This document shows, piece after piece, positions 1-10,126 of a stretch of 64,000 nt of DNA. The translations under genes were made by a program, and so were the position numbers. The notes beneath the pieces were generated by a model. It was not told the origin of the DNA, searched no databases, and saw nothing but the letters and a program-made list of their open reading frames with translations. Origin of the DNA: Vibrio rhizosphaerae. GTDB lineage: Bacteria > Pseudomonadota > Gammaproteobacteria > Enterobacterales > Vibrionaceae. Position 1 is the first letter of the stretch. Every line of letters begins with the position of its first letter. Location of the stretch: contig NZ_AP024903.1 of NCBI RefSeq assembly GCF_024347095.1, positions 1,550,001 to 1,614,000 of the forward strand, written 5' to 3'.

Positions 1-22
1 TAACTGGCGGAAGTCGTTTCTG

Positions 23-934
23 TCAGGCGATTTTTATGCCTTCCAAATGGGTTTTACACTGTTGCCGGGCGGTGGCAAAGAAAGCCTGTAAATAGCGTTT
101 CTCTTTTTCTCCATGCCGTACGGCAGCAAACAGTCGTCGCCATAATCCTTGCCCCAGAGGTTTGCTGGTGATCAGACGCTGGCGGGAAAATTCGCTGATC
201 GCCCAATTGGGTAGTGCCGCCACGCCTAAGCCCGCTGAAACCATCTGCACCAACATGAGCGTATTGTCTGCCTGTTTCCATTTCAGCGGCTCGACACCCG
301 CCGGATGAAGAAAGTGTTTATACACGTCGAGGCGCTGTTTTGGTACCGGATAAGTTAACATGGTCTGTCCGGCTAAGTCTGCCGGTTGAATGGCTGCTGC
401 GTCAGCCAACGGGTGATTGATCGCGGTCACCAGACGCATTTCAAAATCAAACAACGGCTCATAATGAACTTCAGAGCGCGGCATGATATCCGAGGTGATC
501 AAGAGATCAAGCTCTCCTGCCAGCAGGGCGGGGAGGGGTTCAAAACCAAAACCGGAAGAAAAATCCAGCGTCACATCGGGCCAGCCAAGTTGATATTCCT
601 TGAGTGCGGGCATCAGCCATTGAAAGCAGGAATGGCAGTCAATCGCCATATGCAGACGTCCGTTGACATCTTCTTTGAGACTGGCGATTTGATGTTCTGC
701 CTGAGCCATTCGCGGTAATACATCCTCAGCCAGTCGCAGCAAAATTTCACCTTCGGATGTAAATCGGACCGGACGGGTTTTTCTGAGAAACAACGGACTG
801 CCAATCCGCGACTCGAGATCTTTGATCTGATGAGACAGCGCTGACTGGGTCAGATGCAGCGCCGTCGCCGTTGCCGTTAAAGAACCGGTATCTCGGAGTG
901 AAATCAAGGTTTTGAGGTGTTTGATTTCTAACAT
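23..934 (-). CDS. metR: LysR-type regulator MetR
   Basis: Transcription activator of methionine genes, with homocysteine as co-effector in the characterised family members. The 303-residue protein has an N-terminal winged helix-turn-helix (about residues 5-60, with the LTQSALSHQI recognition helix) followed by a periplasmic-binding-like effector domain, the usual LysR plan and length. The ATG at 934 is preceded by a GAGGAAAA ribosome site. It is divergent from metE, the classical MetR target, and this arrangement is the main reason for choosing MetR over another LysR protein. The shared intergenic region holds MetJ-type boxes, so both genes are probably repressed when S-adenosylmethionine is plentiful. 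Confidence 0.93.
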   Translation of the reverse strand: MLEIKHLKTLISLRDTGSLTATATALHLTQSALSHQIKDLESRIGSPLFLRKTRPVRFTSEGEILLRLAEDVLPRMAQAEHQIASLKEDVNGRLHMAIDCHSCFQWLMPALKEYQLGWPDVTLDFSSGFGFEPLPALLAGELDLLITSDIMPRSEVHYEPLFDFEMRLVTAINHPLADAAAIQPADLAGQTMLTYPVPKQRLDVYKHFLHPAGVEPLKWKQADNTLMLVQMVSAGLGVAALPNWAISEFSRQRLITSKPLGQGLWRRLFAAVRHGEKEKRYLQAFFATARQQCKTHLEGIKIA

Positions 935-1003
935 GAGTTTTCCTCATTCATGATGAATCATGTTGAATATTTTTACTAAATTACGCTGAAATCAAACACA
1001 TGT

Positions 1004-1019
1004 AAACATCCAGACGTCT
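1004..1019. promoter_or_regulatory. MetJ operator (metR-proximal)
   Basis: A perfect 8-base met box, AGACGTCT, lies at 1012-1019, with a degenerate neighbour AAACATCC directly beside it at 1004-1011. MetJ binds two or more adjacent 8-base boxes cooperatively. The position is about 80 bases upstream of the metR start, so repression of metR is likely; this is inferred from the motif alone. Confidence 0.7.
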
Positions 1020-1123
1020 ATATGGGTTAATTAATTTCAATTTATTTTTATGATGATGAATTTTATTAATGTACTGGTTGAATAATTGCCGTTTGGCAGC
1101 GAGTACATTCTGTACGATATTTT

Positions 1124-1147
1124 AGCCATCCAGACATCTGTATTTGT
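1124..1147. promoter_or_regulatory. MetJ operator (metE-proximal)
   Basis: Three adjacent 8-base units, AGCCATCC, AGACATCT and GTATTTGT, occupy 1124-1147; the centre box matches the met box consensus at 7 of 8 positions. The array ends about 63 bases before the metE start codon, in the position expected for repression of metE. Its core resembles the other box at 1004-1019 (both contain CATCCAGAC), which suggests the two operators share an origin. Confidence 0.65.
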
Positions 1148-1210
1148 CTGCAAGCGAACTCAGTATCAAAGACTTACGACAAGCAATGATCAATGAAAAG
1201 GATGGTATAT

Positions 1211-3526
1211 ATGGCGACAACTACACATATTTTGGGCTTTCCCCGTATCGGTGAAAAAAGAGAACTCAAATTTGCCTTAGAAGGGTATTGGCGCGGAGAG
1301 CTTGACTTGCCTCAGCTGGCTGCAACGGGGGCATCGATCCGTCAGGAGAACTGGACACTACAAGCCGACAACCAGCTGCGTTTTGTGACCGCCGGAGATT
1401 TTGCCTGGTATGATCATGTATTGAATACGTCACTGTTATTGGGCCATGTCCCGCAACGTCACCGCGACGGGGATATCGATATGGATACGCTGTTTAACAT
1501 TGCCAGAGGTCAGTCGCGGCAAGAGTGCAGCTGCCATGATGGCAATGCCGCTTCTGAGATGACCAAGTGGTTCAATACCAATTACCATTACATCGTGCCG
1601 GAATTTTCAGCCGATGATACGTTTAAGGTGAGCTGGTCACAGCTCTTTGATGAAGTCGATGAAGCGATACAGCAAGGGCATCAGGTGAAGCCGGTGTTAC
1701 TCGGACCATTGAGTTATCTGTATCTGGGTAAATCCGTGACAGCGGAATTTGATCGACTATCGCTCTTGCCTCAGTTAGTCATCGCCTATCAAACGATTGT
1801 GGATAAATTGGCGGCACAGGGCGTGGCATGGATTCAGATTGATGAACCGATTCTGGCGCTGGAATTAGAGCCTGTCTGGCTTGATGCGTTTCAGACGGCT
1901 TACACGCAATTACAGAGAAAAAATAAGCAGGGAAGCCCTAAGTTGTTGCTCACCACTTATTTTGATTCCATCACCGATGTGTTAGAGCGTGTGACCGCCT
2001 TGCCGGTTGATGGACTGCATATCGATGTCGTTTCCGCTCCACAGCAGTTGGATCAAGTTAGCGAAAAACTCCCTGCTGATTGGGTCTTGTCGGTGGGCGT
2101 CATTAACGGACGCAATGTCTGGCGCGCCGATCTGGCGGCATTACTTAAGCAGTTACAGCCTCTCAAAGCACAGCTTGGTGAGCGATTGTGGATTGCGAGT
2201 TCATGTTCGCTACTTCATAGTCCGGTTGACCTCTCACTGGAAACCGACCTGAGTGAAGCCATGCAGAGTTGGTTTGCCTTTGCCCGACAGAAAGTGACAG
2301 AATTGGGATTACTGGGGGCTGCGTTAGACGGGGATACCCAAGCGATTGAAGCATGCCGGAAATATAGCCTCCCGATTGAACAGCGCCGGGCCTCTCAACA
2401 GGTCAATAAACCGCATGTACGCCAGCGTGTTGAAGCGATTAACGAATCTCTGGCGACCCGATCACTCCCTTATCAGCAACGTGCCATTTATCAGCAAGAA
2501 GCGCTGCAGTTACCTTTCTTACCAACCACCACCATCGGCTCGTTTCCTCAGACAGGTGAAATCAGAAAGTTGCGTCGCGATTTCAGGCAGGGACATTTGT
2601 CTGAAAGCGATTATAAAACGGCGTTAAAAGCCCATATTCATGAAGCGGTTGAGCGGCAGGAAGCGCTGGGACTTGACGTTCTGGTGCATGGTGAAGCTGA
2701 GCGAAATGACATGGTGGAATATTTTGCTGAGAACTTATCCGGGTTTCAGACCACCCGTTTCGGATGGGTACAGAGTTATGGTTCACGCTGCGTCAAACCT
2801 GCCATTATCGTAGCTGATATTGAGCGTGAAAAACCCATCACGGTAGAATGGTCGCAGTATGCCCAGTCTCTTACTTCAAAACAGATGAAAGGGATGTTGA
2901 CCGGCCCTGTGACCATTCTATGCTGGACATTCCCGCGGGAAGATATTCCCCGTAAAACCATGAGTCAGCAACTGGCACTGGCATTACGTGATGAGGTTGC
3001 TGACTTGCAAAGCGCCGGAATTGATATTATTCAGATTGATGAACCTGCAATTCGAGAAGGGTTACCGTTGAAGAAACGTGATCATCAGACTTATCTGGAT
3101 TGGGCTGTCCAGTCTTTCCGCATTGCTGCGTCCAGTGCTGTGCCACAAACGCAGATCCACACGCATATGTGTTACAGCGAGTTTAATGAGATTATTGAAT
3201 CCGTTGCGGCTTTGGATGCCGATGTGATTACGATCGAAACCTCTCGTTCAAATATGGAACTACTGGATGCATTTGAAGCGTTTAATTATCCAAATGAAAT
3301 TGGACCCGGGGTTTATGACATCCATTCTCCGAACATTCCATCTCAGGCGTGGATGGTTGAGTTATTGAAAAAAGCATCCCAAGCTATTCCGGCAGAGCGG
3401 TTATGGGTCAATCCTGACTGTGGTTTGAAAACCCGAGGCTGGCCGGAAACAGAAGCTGCATTACGCAATATGGTTGCAGCGGCCAAAACGCTTCGGGCGC
3501 ATTGGAAAGCGCAGGTTATCGTCTAG
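1211..3526 (+). CDS. metE: Cobalamin-independent methionine synthase MetE
   Basis: Transfers the methyl group of 5-methyltetrahydropteroyltri-glutamate to homocysteine, the last step of methionine synthesis without vitamin B12. The protein has the two TIM-barrel halves of MetE. The N-terminal half starts with the typical ILGFPRIG motif; the C-terminal catalytic half carries the zinc ligands in the order expected (His and Cys in HTHMCYSEF, Glu in ITIETSRS, Cys in NPDCGLK). I chose the ATG at 1211 (771 residues) because the family begins at MATTTHILG and AAAGG lies nine bases upstream; an in-frame ATG at 1193 would add six residues. Regulated by MetR and MetJ sites in the divergent region. Confidence 0.97.
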   Translation: MATTTHILGFPRIGEKRELKFALEGYWRGELDLPQLAATGASIRQENWTLQADNQLRFVTAGDFAWYDHVLNTSLLLGHVPQRHRDGDIDMDTLFNIARGQSRQECSCHDGNAASEMTKWFNTNYHYIVPEFSADDTFKVSWSQLFDEVDEAIQQGHQVKPVLLGPLSYLYLGKSVTAEFDRLSLLPQLVIAYQTIVDKLAAQGVAWIQIDEPILALELEPVWLDAFQTAYTQLQRKNKQGSPKLLLTTYFDSITDVLERVTALPVDGLHIDVVSAPQQLDQVSEKLPADWVLSVGVINGRNVWRADLAALLKQLQPLKAQLGERLWIASSCSLLHSPVDLSLETDLSEAMQSWFAFARQKVTELGLLGAALDGDTQAIEACRKYSLPIEQRRASQQVNKPHVRQRVEAINESLATRSLPYQQRAIYQQEALQLPFLPTTTIGSFPQTGEIRKLRRDFRQGHLSESDYKTALKAHIHEAVERQEALGLDVLVHGEAERNDMVEYFAENLSGFQTTRFGWVQSYGSRCVKPAIIVADIEREKPITVEWSQYAQSLTSKQMKGMLTGPVTILCWTFPREDIPRKTMSQQLALALRDEVADLQSAGIDIIQIDEPAIREGLPLKKRDHQTYLDWAVQSFRIAASSAVPQTQIHTHMCYSEFNEIIESVAALDADVITIETSRSNMELLDAFEAFNYPNEIGPGVYDIHSPNIPSQAWMVELLKKASQAIPAERLWVNPDCGLKTRGWPETEAALRNMVAAAKTLRAHWKAQVIV

Positions 3527-3540
3527 CGGTTGCGGATCAG

Positions 3541-3564
3541 CAAAACGCCCCGAAACCGGGGCGC
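3541..3564 (-). terminator. Intrinsic terminator of aspS
   Basis: A 7-base-pair GC-rich stem (CGCCCCG / CGGGGCG, loop AAAC) at 3546-3563 is followed on the minus strand by TTTTG. It sits 43 bases beyond the aspS stop. It also lies just beyond metE and may help end that transcript, although there is no T-tract in the plus direction. Confidence 0.7.
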
Positions 3565-3606
3565 TTGAGCGAAACAGAACCAAATGGAAACAATCAGCCG
3601 GCTGGC

Positions 3607-4008
3607 TTATTTTTTCTGTTGGAGTTGTTTACAAGTATTCTGGTCGATCAATTGATCAATCATTAGCTGTCCGCGGGTGTTGCGGATTTTTATCCGATAG
3701 GCCAGCCCCGCATCGAGATTCGATTTGGTTTCTGCACTGGTGCAGTAGCTCTGAATACTCTGCGTTAAAAGTGACTGGGTTGACTTGGCTTTAGGTGCAT
3801 CATTGTTATAAATCATCATGATCTCAATGACATTCCCCTTTGAAGAGGCGCGCATAATGGACAATGGGCCGGACTTAATCGGAAGTTCAGCATGAAGAAT
3901 ACTCGCACGGTTGGCTGCAAGCAGCTCCAGCTGTTTTTGTTCACCATGGCTACTACAACCGATTAAGACAGCACTTAGCCCAACTGCAATACATATTTTT
4001 CTTATCAT
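3607..4008 (-). CDS. aspS: Type II secretion pilotin lipoprotein AspS (GspS-beta)
   Basis: Small lipoprotein of 133 residues. The signal peptide ends in AVLIGC with the lipidated Cys at residue 18; Ser at +2 predicts an outer-membrane location. The mature part has the pattern LLAANRASILHAELP followed by GPLSIMRAS, which I recognise as the AspS/GspS-beta family. These proteins pilot the type II secretion secretin to the outer membrane in Vibrio. Two mature cysteines (in SYCTSAE and QNTCKQ) fit the disulfide of this fold. The gene lies beside metE, as I recall for V. cholerae VC1703, far from the main secretion operon. Identification rests on pattern memory and context rather than a search. Confidence 0.75.
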   Translation of the reverse strand: MIRKICIAVGLSAVLIGCSSHGEQKQLELLAANRASILHAELPIKSGPLSIMRASSKGNVIEIMMIYNNDAPKAKSTQSLLTQSIQSYCTSAETKSNLDAGLAYRIKIRNTRGQLMIDQLIDQNTCKQLQQKK

Positions 4009-4028
4009 GAAATGCTATTCTCAGATCG

Positions 4029-4325
4029 TTAAAAAACTTGTTTATAGGGTTTGACGATAACAGACTGGTAGACACCGGCTGCAACATAAGGATCTGCGTC
4101 TGCCCATGCTTTGGCTTCATCCAGAGAGGTAAAATCAGCGATGACGGTTGACCCGGTGAACCCGGCTTCTCCCGGATTTTCTGAGTCAATCGCAGGCAGA
4201 GGACCTGCGGTGAGTAAGCGCCCTTCATTTTGTAATTGCTGTAATCTCTCCAGATGCTGCGGCCGGACACCCATCCGCTTTTCTAAAGAGTTTTCTACAT
4301 CTTGAGAAAATATGACATACCACAT
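4029..4325 (-). CDS. yciI: YciI family protein
   Basis: A 98-residue protein of the YciI (ferredoxin-like, muconolactone-isomerase-like) family, beginning MWYVIFSQD and containing the His (PQHLERL) and Asp ([12 protein letters not shown]) typical of the family. Members are thought to be small enzymes, but the physiological reaction is not established. I chose the ATG at 4325 over the upstream one at 4355 because TAAGGA precedes it at the right distance and the family starts at MWYVIF. It lies between yciA and aspS on the same strand, 20 bases from aspS, so the genes are probably cotranscribed. Confidence 0.87.
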   Translation of the reverse strand: MWYVIFSQDVENSLEKRMGVRPQHLERLQQLQNEGRLLTAGPLPAIDSENPGEAGFTGSTVIADFTSLDEAKAWADADPYVAAGVYQSVIVKPYKQVF

Positions 4326-4410
4326 ATTTATATCCTTATACAAAAGCCGGGTCACTCACCCGACTTGGGTTCACTCTCCGGCCGGTGACGTCGGGAGCAT
4401 CATGACTATC

Positions 4411-4812
4411 TTATGGGTGAAGCTCAATCATTCTCGGGCGTCCGTCACTATCGACGGCGACATAGTTGAATGTGGCTTCACAGACCTGAAACCGTTCACC
4501 GATACCGTGTGTATGAACGGGTTTAACCCAGACCTCAAGCTCGATTGACATTGAGCTCCGACCGATGCGGACACACTCACCATAGCAACAGACCACGTCA
4601 CCGACACTGACCGGCTTCTTAAAGGTGATACTCGAGACGGAAACGGTCACGATTCTGCCGTGTGAAATTTCTTTTGCCAGAATACCGCCGGCCAAATCGA
4701 GCTGGGACATAATCCAGCCACCAAAAATATCACCGTTTGCATTGGTATCCGCCGGCATCGCCAGCGTTCGTGAAAGGAGCTGGCCTTTCGGCGTATTTAC
4801 TTCAGATTTCAT
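4411..4812 (-). CDS. yciA: Acyl-CoA thioester hydrolase YciA
   Basis: A 133-residue single hot-dog domain thioesterase. The motif NGDIFGGWIMSQLDLAGG carries the catalytic Asp and the central helix of the YciA family, which hydrolyses a broad range of acyl-CoA thioesters in the cytoplasm. The C-terminal part (CEATFNYVAVDSDGRPRMI) also matches. It sits between yciB and yciI on the same strand, the order also seen in other enterobacteria and vibrios. Confidence 0.93.
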   Translation of the reverse strand: MKSEVNTPKGQLLSRTLAMPADTNANGDIFGGWIMSQLDLAGGILAKEISHGRIVTVSVSSITFKKPVSVGDVVCCYGECVRIGRSSMSIELEVWVKPVHTHGIGERFQVCEATFNYVAVDSDGRPRMIELHP

Positions 4813-4965
4813 AATTTCGTACTACGTATGTTGAACGCTTTCAGGAGAAGCGTTGATTCATCAATCAAATACAATGAATTCATCCAACTTCGAAACAATA
4901 ACAGATGGTGCATCGGATTTCACACAGATGCAAGAAAGAACCGATGCAAGTTCACGTTTTTCGAA

Positions 4966-5508
4966 CTACTGATGATTATCTTTATCTTTGGGTAATCGCG
5001 TATAAATATATGCACCGGTTAACAAGGTGTAGACCAGCGTTGCGATCAGCAGACCAAAGACTTTGAAATTGACCCAGACATCCAAAGGTAATCTGAAAGC
5101 GATATAGATATTAATCGCGGCACAGACAACAAAAAAGAGCACCCAGGCCCAGTTGATTTTTGACCAGACATCGTCCGGGAGTTGCAGTTCTTTACCCAAC
5201 ATGCCTTTAATCGCCGATTTGCCCATGAGATGACTCACGGTCAGGCCGATGGCAAACACCAGATAAACGATCGTGACTTTCCACTTAATGAAGTTGTCAT
5301 CATGGAGGAAAATTGTCATCCCTCCAAATACAGCAACCAGAACAAATGTAATGACCTGCATTTTTTCGACTTTTTTATACCAAAAGTAGGTGATGGCAAT
5401 TTGTAGCGCACTGGCAATGATCAGGGCGCCGGTTGCCACATAGATATCGTACAGCTTGAACAGCACGAAAAATACAATGAGTGGAATAAAGTCGATCAGT
5501 TGTTTCAT
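4966..5508 (-). CDS. yciB: Inner membrane septation protein YciB
   Basis: A 180-residue integral membrane protein with about five hydrophobic segments, starting [21 protein letters not shown], the hallmark N-terminus of the YciB/IspA (intracellular septation protein A) family. Family members affect envelope and septum formation and interact with elongation and division proteins in E. coli. The first gene of the leftward yciB-yciA-yciI-aspS group. A GGGG-containing stretch just before the ATG may serve as ribosome site. Confidence 0.93.
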   Translation of the reverse strand: MKQLIDFIPLIVFFVLFKLYDIYVATGALIIASALQIAITYFWYKKVEKMQVITFVLVAVFGGMTIFLHDDNFIKWKVTIVYLVFAIGLTVSHLMGKSAIKGMLGKELQLPDDVWSKINWAWVLFFVVCAAINIYIAFRLPLDVWVNFKVFGLLIATLVYTLLTGAYIYTRLPKDKDNHQ

Positions 5509-5976
5509 GGGGATTCAGTCCTTCACTAAAGAGCGGTACAGTCTAACTAAAATTGGCGGCTATCTGAATAGCCAGATCACGTTTTGTCACGATTTCTGAC
5601 GGGTTTGATCCGGATCCGGATACCTGTAATTGAGTCTGAGTTTACCGCCGGTTTATTCCTTCCTGTTGTGCTGGAATTTTGTGTAAAAATGAAACAAATT
5701 CGAGGCGTAGATCCATCCAAGAATATATTTATATGTAATTTATTTTATATATCTTATTACACATCTTATTGATTATTCAGAGCTAGATCAGATTATCGCA
5801 TGCATATTCGTTTTATCATTCATATATCTATTTATAATGTTTTTGCTTGATAAGTCATGCAGTCGAATTGACAAATAAGTGGTATTTAACAGCAGACAAG
5901 GGCGGTGGAATATCGCTGGTTCATCATGACGATAACGAGTGATGTATATAATTTTAAATAACAAGGAAAATTCATC
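5509..5976. other. Intergenic region between divergent yciB and DUF2846 gene
   Basis: These 468 bases are very AT-rich from 5690 onward. They must hold the promoters of yciB (left) and of the lipoprotein gene (right). A TTGACA hexamer lies at 5868 and a TATAAT at 5833, but neither has a well-spaced partner, so I call no promoter. A short open frame at 5584-5772 has no ribosome site and no protein-like composition. Confidence 0.5.
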
Positions 5977-6435
5977 ATGTATAAAAAGCTAGTTGCTATA
6001 GCTTGTGCTTCTGTTTTATTTGCGGGTTGTGCGTCGGTTCCATTGGAAGATGAGGCAACAACCAATCAAGCAAAAGCGTTTAACCCGCCTTCTCAAGGCC
6101 ATGCCGGGTTATATATTTATCGTTCAGGTGCTTTAGGTGGTGCATTGAAAAAAGATGTGTGGGTCGATGGCGAATGTGTCGGTGAAACAGCACCTGATGT
6201 TTTCTTTTATAAAGAAGTTGCCGGTAATAAAGCACATCAGATTTCAACTGAATCGGAGTTTTCTCCGAATCTGTTATCGGTCACAACCAAGAGCGGCGAG
6301 AATTATTTTATTAAACAATATATTAAGCTCGGGGTATTTGTTGGCGGAGCCGATCTCGAAGCAGTGAATGCTGAAGAAGCGAAGAAAACGATTCAAAAGC
6401 TGAAAATGGCGAAGCAGGGTCACTGTAGTTCATGA
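5977..6435 (+). CDS. DUF2846 lipoprotein
   Basis: A 152-residue lipoprotein: signal peptide with lipobox LFAGC (Cys 18) and Ala at +2. The body (GLYIYRSGALGGALKKDVWVDGECVGE) matches the DUF2846 family, small secreted proteins with a beta-sandwich-like pattern and unknown role. AAGGAAAA lies at ribosome-binding distance from the ATG. It is a single-gene unit between its own AT-rich promoter region and a strong terminator. Confidence 0.8.
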   Translation: MYKKLVAIACASVLFAGCASVPLEDEATTNQAKAFNPPSQGHAGLYIYRSGALGGALKKDVWVDGECVGETAPDVFFYKEVAGNKAHQISTESEFSPNLLSVTTKSGENYFIKQYIKLGVFVGGADLEAVNAEEAKKTIQKLKMAKQGHCSS

Positions 6436-6470
6436 TGAATGGATTGAATCCGATTCATATATGACAAAAA

Positions 6471-6496
6471 AAACCACTCAATGACGAGTGGTTTTT
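6471..6496. terminator. Bidirectional intrinsic terminator
   Basis: A 9-base-pair stem (AAACCACTC / GAGTGGTTT) with a 6-base loop has a T-run on the right and an A-run on the left. It therefore works in both directions between the convergent DUF2846 lipoprotein gene and the leftward symporter gene. Confidence 0.9.
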
Positions 6497-6529
6497 TATC
6501 AATTCGCTTAATCAGTCATACAACTTTGA

Positions 6530-7783
6530 TTACGCTTCTTGTTCAACCGCTTTTTCTTCTGCTTCCGGCTCTTCGATGAGGGCATCGACAATCACAGCAC
6601 AGGCGGCATCACCCGTGATATTCAGGGCGGTACGAATCATATCGAAAATACGATCCAGTGCAAACAACAGTGGCAGACCTTCAATCGGAATCCCTGCTGC
6701 AAGCAAGACGGCAACCACCAAGAAAGAAGGACCGGGAACACCTGCCTGACCCACCGCACCTAATGTCGCGGTGACGATAATGGCGATGTAAGAGCCAATA
6801 CCCAGATCGATGTTGAATAGTTGGGCAAAGAAGATTGCAACCAGTCCGTAGTATATTGCGTTACCGGACATGTTGATTGTCGCACCCAGTGGGAGGACGA
6901 ATGATGCAGTTGAGTTTCTGACGCCAAGATCGTTTTCAACCGTATCCATTGTCACTGGCAGCGTAGCCATGGATGAAGCAGTTGACAGTGCAACGGCTTG
7001 TGGTTTTTTCATGGCACTGATGAATTTACGGGCGGAAGTTTTGGTAAAGAGCTGAATCATCAGCGGATAGACAATAAAACCAAAAATCAGAATCGCTGCG
7101 ACATAAACGACAAAGAGTTTCAGTACAACGGTCAGAGCACTGAAACCGAATGTACCGACGGCTTCTGCCATCAGGCCGAAAACACCGATTGGTGCGATGA
7201 CCATCACTTTGTTGATCATCCAGACCATTGCATCAACAATTGTATTGACACCATTCATGATCGGTTGGCGCTTTTCTTCACTTTGATTAGCCAGAGCCAC
7301 ACCGAAGAAGAGGCAGAATACCAGTATTTGCAGAATATTTGCGTTATTCAGTGACTGGAAAACGTTGGTTGGGATCATCCCGATAATGGTTGCCCAAAAA
7401 GTAGGTAGTTCACCTTTTGATGCGTATTCTGAAGAGAACATGCCTTCAACACCTGAAACATCGATTCCGATGCCGGGTTGGAAAATGTGTCCCATCAAGA
7501 GTGCTAAGACGACTGCCAGTGCAGAAGTGACGGCAAAGTACCCCAAAGTCACTGCGCCGACTTTACCTGCGGAATGACTGTTCCCCAAACCGGCGGCACC
7601 TGAAATAAGTGCAACGGCGACCAATGGAATGACCAGCATCTTAATCAGATTAATAAAAATCGCGCCGAGTGGTGAGAACATTGCAGCGTCGTGTCCCATG
7701 GTTGCGCCGACAATTGAACCCAGAATCATCGCGATGACAACCTGAACACCAATATTTGATAATAAACTCTTTTGTTTTAACAC
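6530..7783 (-). CDS. Dicarboxylate/amino acid:cation symporter (GltP-like)
   Basis: Inner-membrane secondary transporter of the DAACS family. About eight transmembrane helices and two re-entrant hairpins can be placed. Hairpin 1 motif SSMATLP, hairpin 2 motif GVPG and the helix-8 signature DRIFDMIRTALNITGD are present; the Arg in MIRT is the residue that binds the side-chain carboxylate of Asp/Glu in characterised members, so an acidic substrate is likely. The helix-7 motif normally NMDG reads NMSG here. I chose the GTG at 7783 (417 residues) because AAGGG lies upstream and homologues begin near LLSNIGVQVV; an ATG at 7846 would add 21 unlikely residues without a ribosome site. The acidic C-terminal tail (EEPEAEEKAVEQEA) is cytoplasmic. 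Confidence 0.88.
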   Translation of the reverse strand: MLKQKSLLSNIGVQVVIAMILGSIVGATMGHDAAMFSPLGAIFINLIKMLVIPLVAVALISGAAGLGNSHSAGKVGAVTLGYFAVTSALAVVLALLMGHIFQPGIGIDVSGVEGMFSSEYASKGELPTFWATIIGMIPTNVFQSLNNANILQILVFCLFFGVALANQSEEKRQPIMNGVNTIVDAMVWMINKVMVIAPIGVFGLMAEAVGTFGFSALTVVLKLFVVYVAAILIFGFIVYPLMIQLFTKTSARKFISAMKKPQAVALSTASSMATLPVTMDTVENDLGVRNSTASFVLPLGATINMSGNAIYYGLVAIFFAQLFNIDLGIGSYIAIIVTATLGAVGQAGVPGPSFLVVAVLLAAGIPIEGLPLLFALDRIFDMIRTALNITGDAACAVIVDALIEEPEAEEKAVEQEA

Positions 7784-8048
7784 TTCCGTAACCCTTGTGT
7801 TATGTATTTGCAATTTCCTAGGATTACCCACCAACATTGTTAACATTTATGGGTAAATATTCCGGTTAGGTTTTTACACTGTTATCTTTTCCTGATCAAG
7901 GTATCTGTTATCAAAAATCTCAATAGATAGAAAATTTACGCAAACGTTTGGCAAAAGATATCGAGAATAGGAAAATATGCTAAATAATCCGTAATTGTAA
8001 AATTATTGTTTCTTTAAACGGGGTTGAATAAGCGAATGTGGCATGATA

Positions 8049-8073
8049 GGCGGTTTCTTTACCGGAAACCGCC
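8049..8073 (-). terminator. Hairpin beyond trpA, possible trp operon terminator
   Basis: A perfect 9-base-pair stem (GGCGGTTTC / GAAACCGCC, 7-base loop) lies 12 bases beyond the trpA stop. There is no T-tract on the minus strand, so it may be a weak or Rho-assisted terminator, or only protect the transcript 3' end. Confidence 0.5.
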
Positions 8074-8084
8074 TGTCAGGCAGC

Positions 8085-8891
8085 TTATCTTTGGGTCGCT
8101 GCTTTCATCGTTGAGACAAACTGATGGAGTTGTGTCAGAAGTGTTGCTTCATCCTGTTGGTGGGTTTCAATAATTTTCACCACGGCTGAACCTGAGATTG
8201 CGCCTGCGGCACCGGCTGCCAACGCTTGTTTTACCTGTTCCGGCTCTGAAATACCAAATCCGAGTAATGCCGGCGGTGCCTGATATTCTTTCAGTTTTTT
8301 CAGGAGGTTATCAACCGGCATTCCGGCTTTGGTTTCGACACCGGTAACCCCTGCACGGGAAAGGAGATAGGTATAACCTTTGCTACGTGATGCCACGGTT
8401 TGTAAGGTTTGCTCATCTGCCGTTGGCGGGGCAATGAAAATCGGTTCAATCCCGTGTTTTTCAGCCGCATGAATGAAATCTTCACTTTCATTGGTCGGGA
8501 CATCTGCGATGAGCACTGAATCAACCCCGGCCTGCTGGCAACGGTGATAAAAGTTGTCAATACCACGGGCATAAACCAGATTAGCATAGACAAGCAGGCC
8601 TATGGGTAAATCCGGATGGTTCTGACGCACTTGGGTGATGAGTTCGAAACAGATGTCAGGGGTCGTTGCCGCATCCAGAGCCCGCATATTCGCCCCTTGA
8701 ATGGTCGGGCCGTCTGCAAGAGGATCCGAAAATGGAATGCCAAGCTCCAGTGCATCTGCTCCCGCTTCAATCAGAGTGTTGATGATCGCTGCAGAGAGTG
8801 CCGGGGTTGGGTCACCCAGCGTGACAAAAGGAACAAATGCACCTTGATTCTTTTCCGTCAGTTGTTGGAAAAGTGTTTGGTAGCGGTTCAT
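8085..8891 (-). CDS. trpA: Tryptophan synthase alpha chain TrpA
   Basis: Cleaves indole-3-glycerol phosphate to indole and glyceraldehyde 3-phosphate; the indole is channelled to TrpB. The 268-residue TIM barrel has the catalytic Glu in [16 protein letters not shown] and the Asp in the same motif, plus the phosphate-binding loops near [10 protein letters not shown] and GAISGSAVV. Last gene of the trp operon; its ATG overlaps the trpB stop by four bases, so translation is coupled, in keeping with the 1:1 complex. Confidence 0.97.
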   Translation of the reverse strand: MNRYQTLFQQLTEKNQGAFVPFVTLGDPTPALSAAIINTLIEAGADALELGIPFSDPLADGPTIQGANMRALDAATTPDICFELITQVRQNHPDLPIGLLVYANLVYARGIDNFYHRCQQAGVDSVLIADVPTNESEDFIHAAEKHGIEPIFIAPPTADEQTLQTVASRSKGYTYLLSRAGVTGVETKAGMPVDNLLKKLKEYQAPPALLGFGISEPEQVKQALAAGAAGAISGSAVVKIIETHQQDEATLLTQLHQFVSTMKAATQR

Positions 8892-10081
8892 GACAGCACT
8901 CCTTTTTCTTCTAAAATTTTGTTGACGGTGAATATATCTTTGTCACCGCGTCCGGATAAGTTCACTACCAAAGTTTGCTCTTTGTCGGGCTCACTGCGAG
9001 CCATCTTCAGTGCATGGGCTAAAGCGTGAGAAGACTCAAGGGCAGGGATAATGCCTTCATGAAGTGCCAGTTCTTGAAACGCATCCAGTGCTTCATCATC
9101 GGTGATATTTTCATATTCAGCTCTGCCGATGGCATTCAAATGCGCATGTTGCGGGCCGACTGACGGGAAATCGAGTCCGGCAGAAATCGAATACGATTCT
9201 TCAATCTGACCATAAGTATCTTGCATCAGTGGTGATTTCATTCCGAGATAAATGCCGGTTTTACCATATTTCAGCGGGGCACCATGCTGATGCGTTTCAA
9301 CGCCTTTTCCGCCGGGTTCAACACCGATTAAGCGGACGTTTTCTTCGTCAATAAAATCAGCAAACATACCAATTGCATTCGAACCGCCCCCGACACAAGC
9401 AATCACTGCATCCGGTAATTTTCCTTCTCGTGCCAAAATTTGATGTTTTGTCTCTTCCCCGATAATTCTCTGGAATTCCCGGACAATTGTAGGGAAGGGA
9501 TGAGGTCCCGCGGCTGTACCGAGTAAATAGTGGGAGGTTTCGTAGCTTGCCGACCAGTCGCGCATCGCTTCGTTACAGGCATCTTTCAGTGTGGATGAGC
9601 CGGAGTGAACCGGGATGACCTTGGCTCCCATTAAACGCATCCGAAACACATTCGGGCTTTGTCGTTCGACATCTTTGGCACCCATGTAGATGCGACATTT
9701 GAGTCCCAGCAGAGAGCAGGCGATTGCTGTCGCAACCCCGTGTTGTCCGGCCCCTGTTTCTGCGATGATTTCATCTTTACCCATGCGTTTTGCCAACAGA
9801 GCCTGTCCGAGTACCTGATTGGTTTTATGAGCTCCGCCGTGCAATAAATCTTCTCGTTTAAGGTACAGTTTGGTTTTGGTGCCTTTGGTCAGATTGCGGG
9901 TCAGCGTCAGGGCCGTCGGACGACCCGCGTATTCCTGAAGCAGTGACATGAATTCAGCCTGAAACGCCGGGTCATCCTGTGCGTCGATAAAAGCCTGTTC
10001 TAACTGATCGAGTGCCGGCACCAGCAATTGTGGGACAAACTGGCCACCGAACTCGCCAAAGTAGGCGTTAAGTTTAGACAT
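8888..10081 (-). CDS. trpB: Tryptophan synthase beta chain TrpB
   Basis: PLP enzyme joining indole and serine to give tryptophan. The PLP-binding lysine is in the conserved [13 protein letters not shown] motif near residue 86, and the phosphate-binding glycine loop is [13 protein letters not shown]. Length 397 residues is normal for the TrpB1 form that pairs with TrpA. It follows trpCF after 45 bases and overlaps trpA. Confidence 0.97.
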   Translation of the reverse strand: MSKLNAYFGEFGGQFVPQLLVPALDQLEQAFIDAQDDPAFQAEFMSLLQEYAGRPTALTLTRNLTKGTKTKLYLKREDLLHGGAHKTNQVLGQALLAKRMGKDEIIAETGAGQHGVATAIACSLLGLKCRIYMGAKDVERQSPNVFRMRLMGAKVIPVHSGSSTLKDACNEAMRDWSASYETSHYLLGTAAGPHPFPTIVREFQRIIGEETKHQILAREGKLPDAVIACVGGGSNAIGMFADFIDEENVRLIGVEPGGKGVETHQHGAPLKYGKTGIYLGMKSPLMQDTYGQIEESYSISAGLDFPSVGPQHAHLNAIGRAEYENITDDEALDAFQELALHEGIIPALESSHALAHALKMARSEPDKEQTLVVNLSGRGDKDIFTVNKILEEKGVLS

Positions 10082-10126
10082 GATTGATTCCTTTTTGTGT
10101 TCTGTCAGGCATCGGTATTCCGACGA

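Noticed and set aside
5584..5772. 62-codon open frame left of the DUF2846 gene
   Set aside because: No ribosome site, no family resemblance, and it spans a change from GC-mixed to AT-rich DNA.
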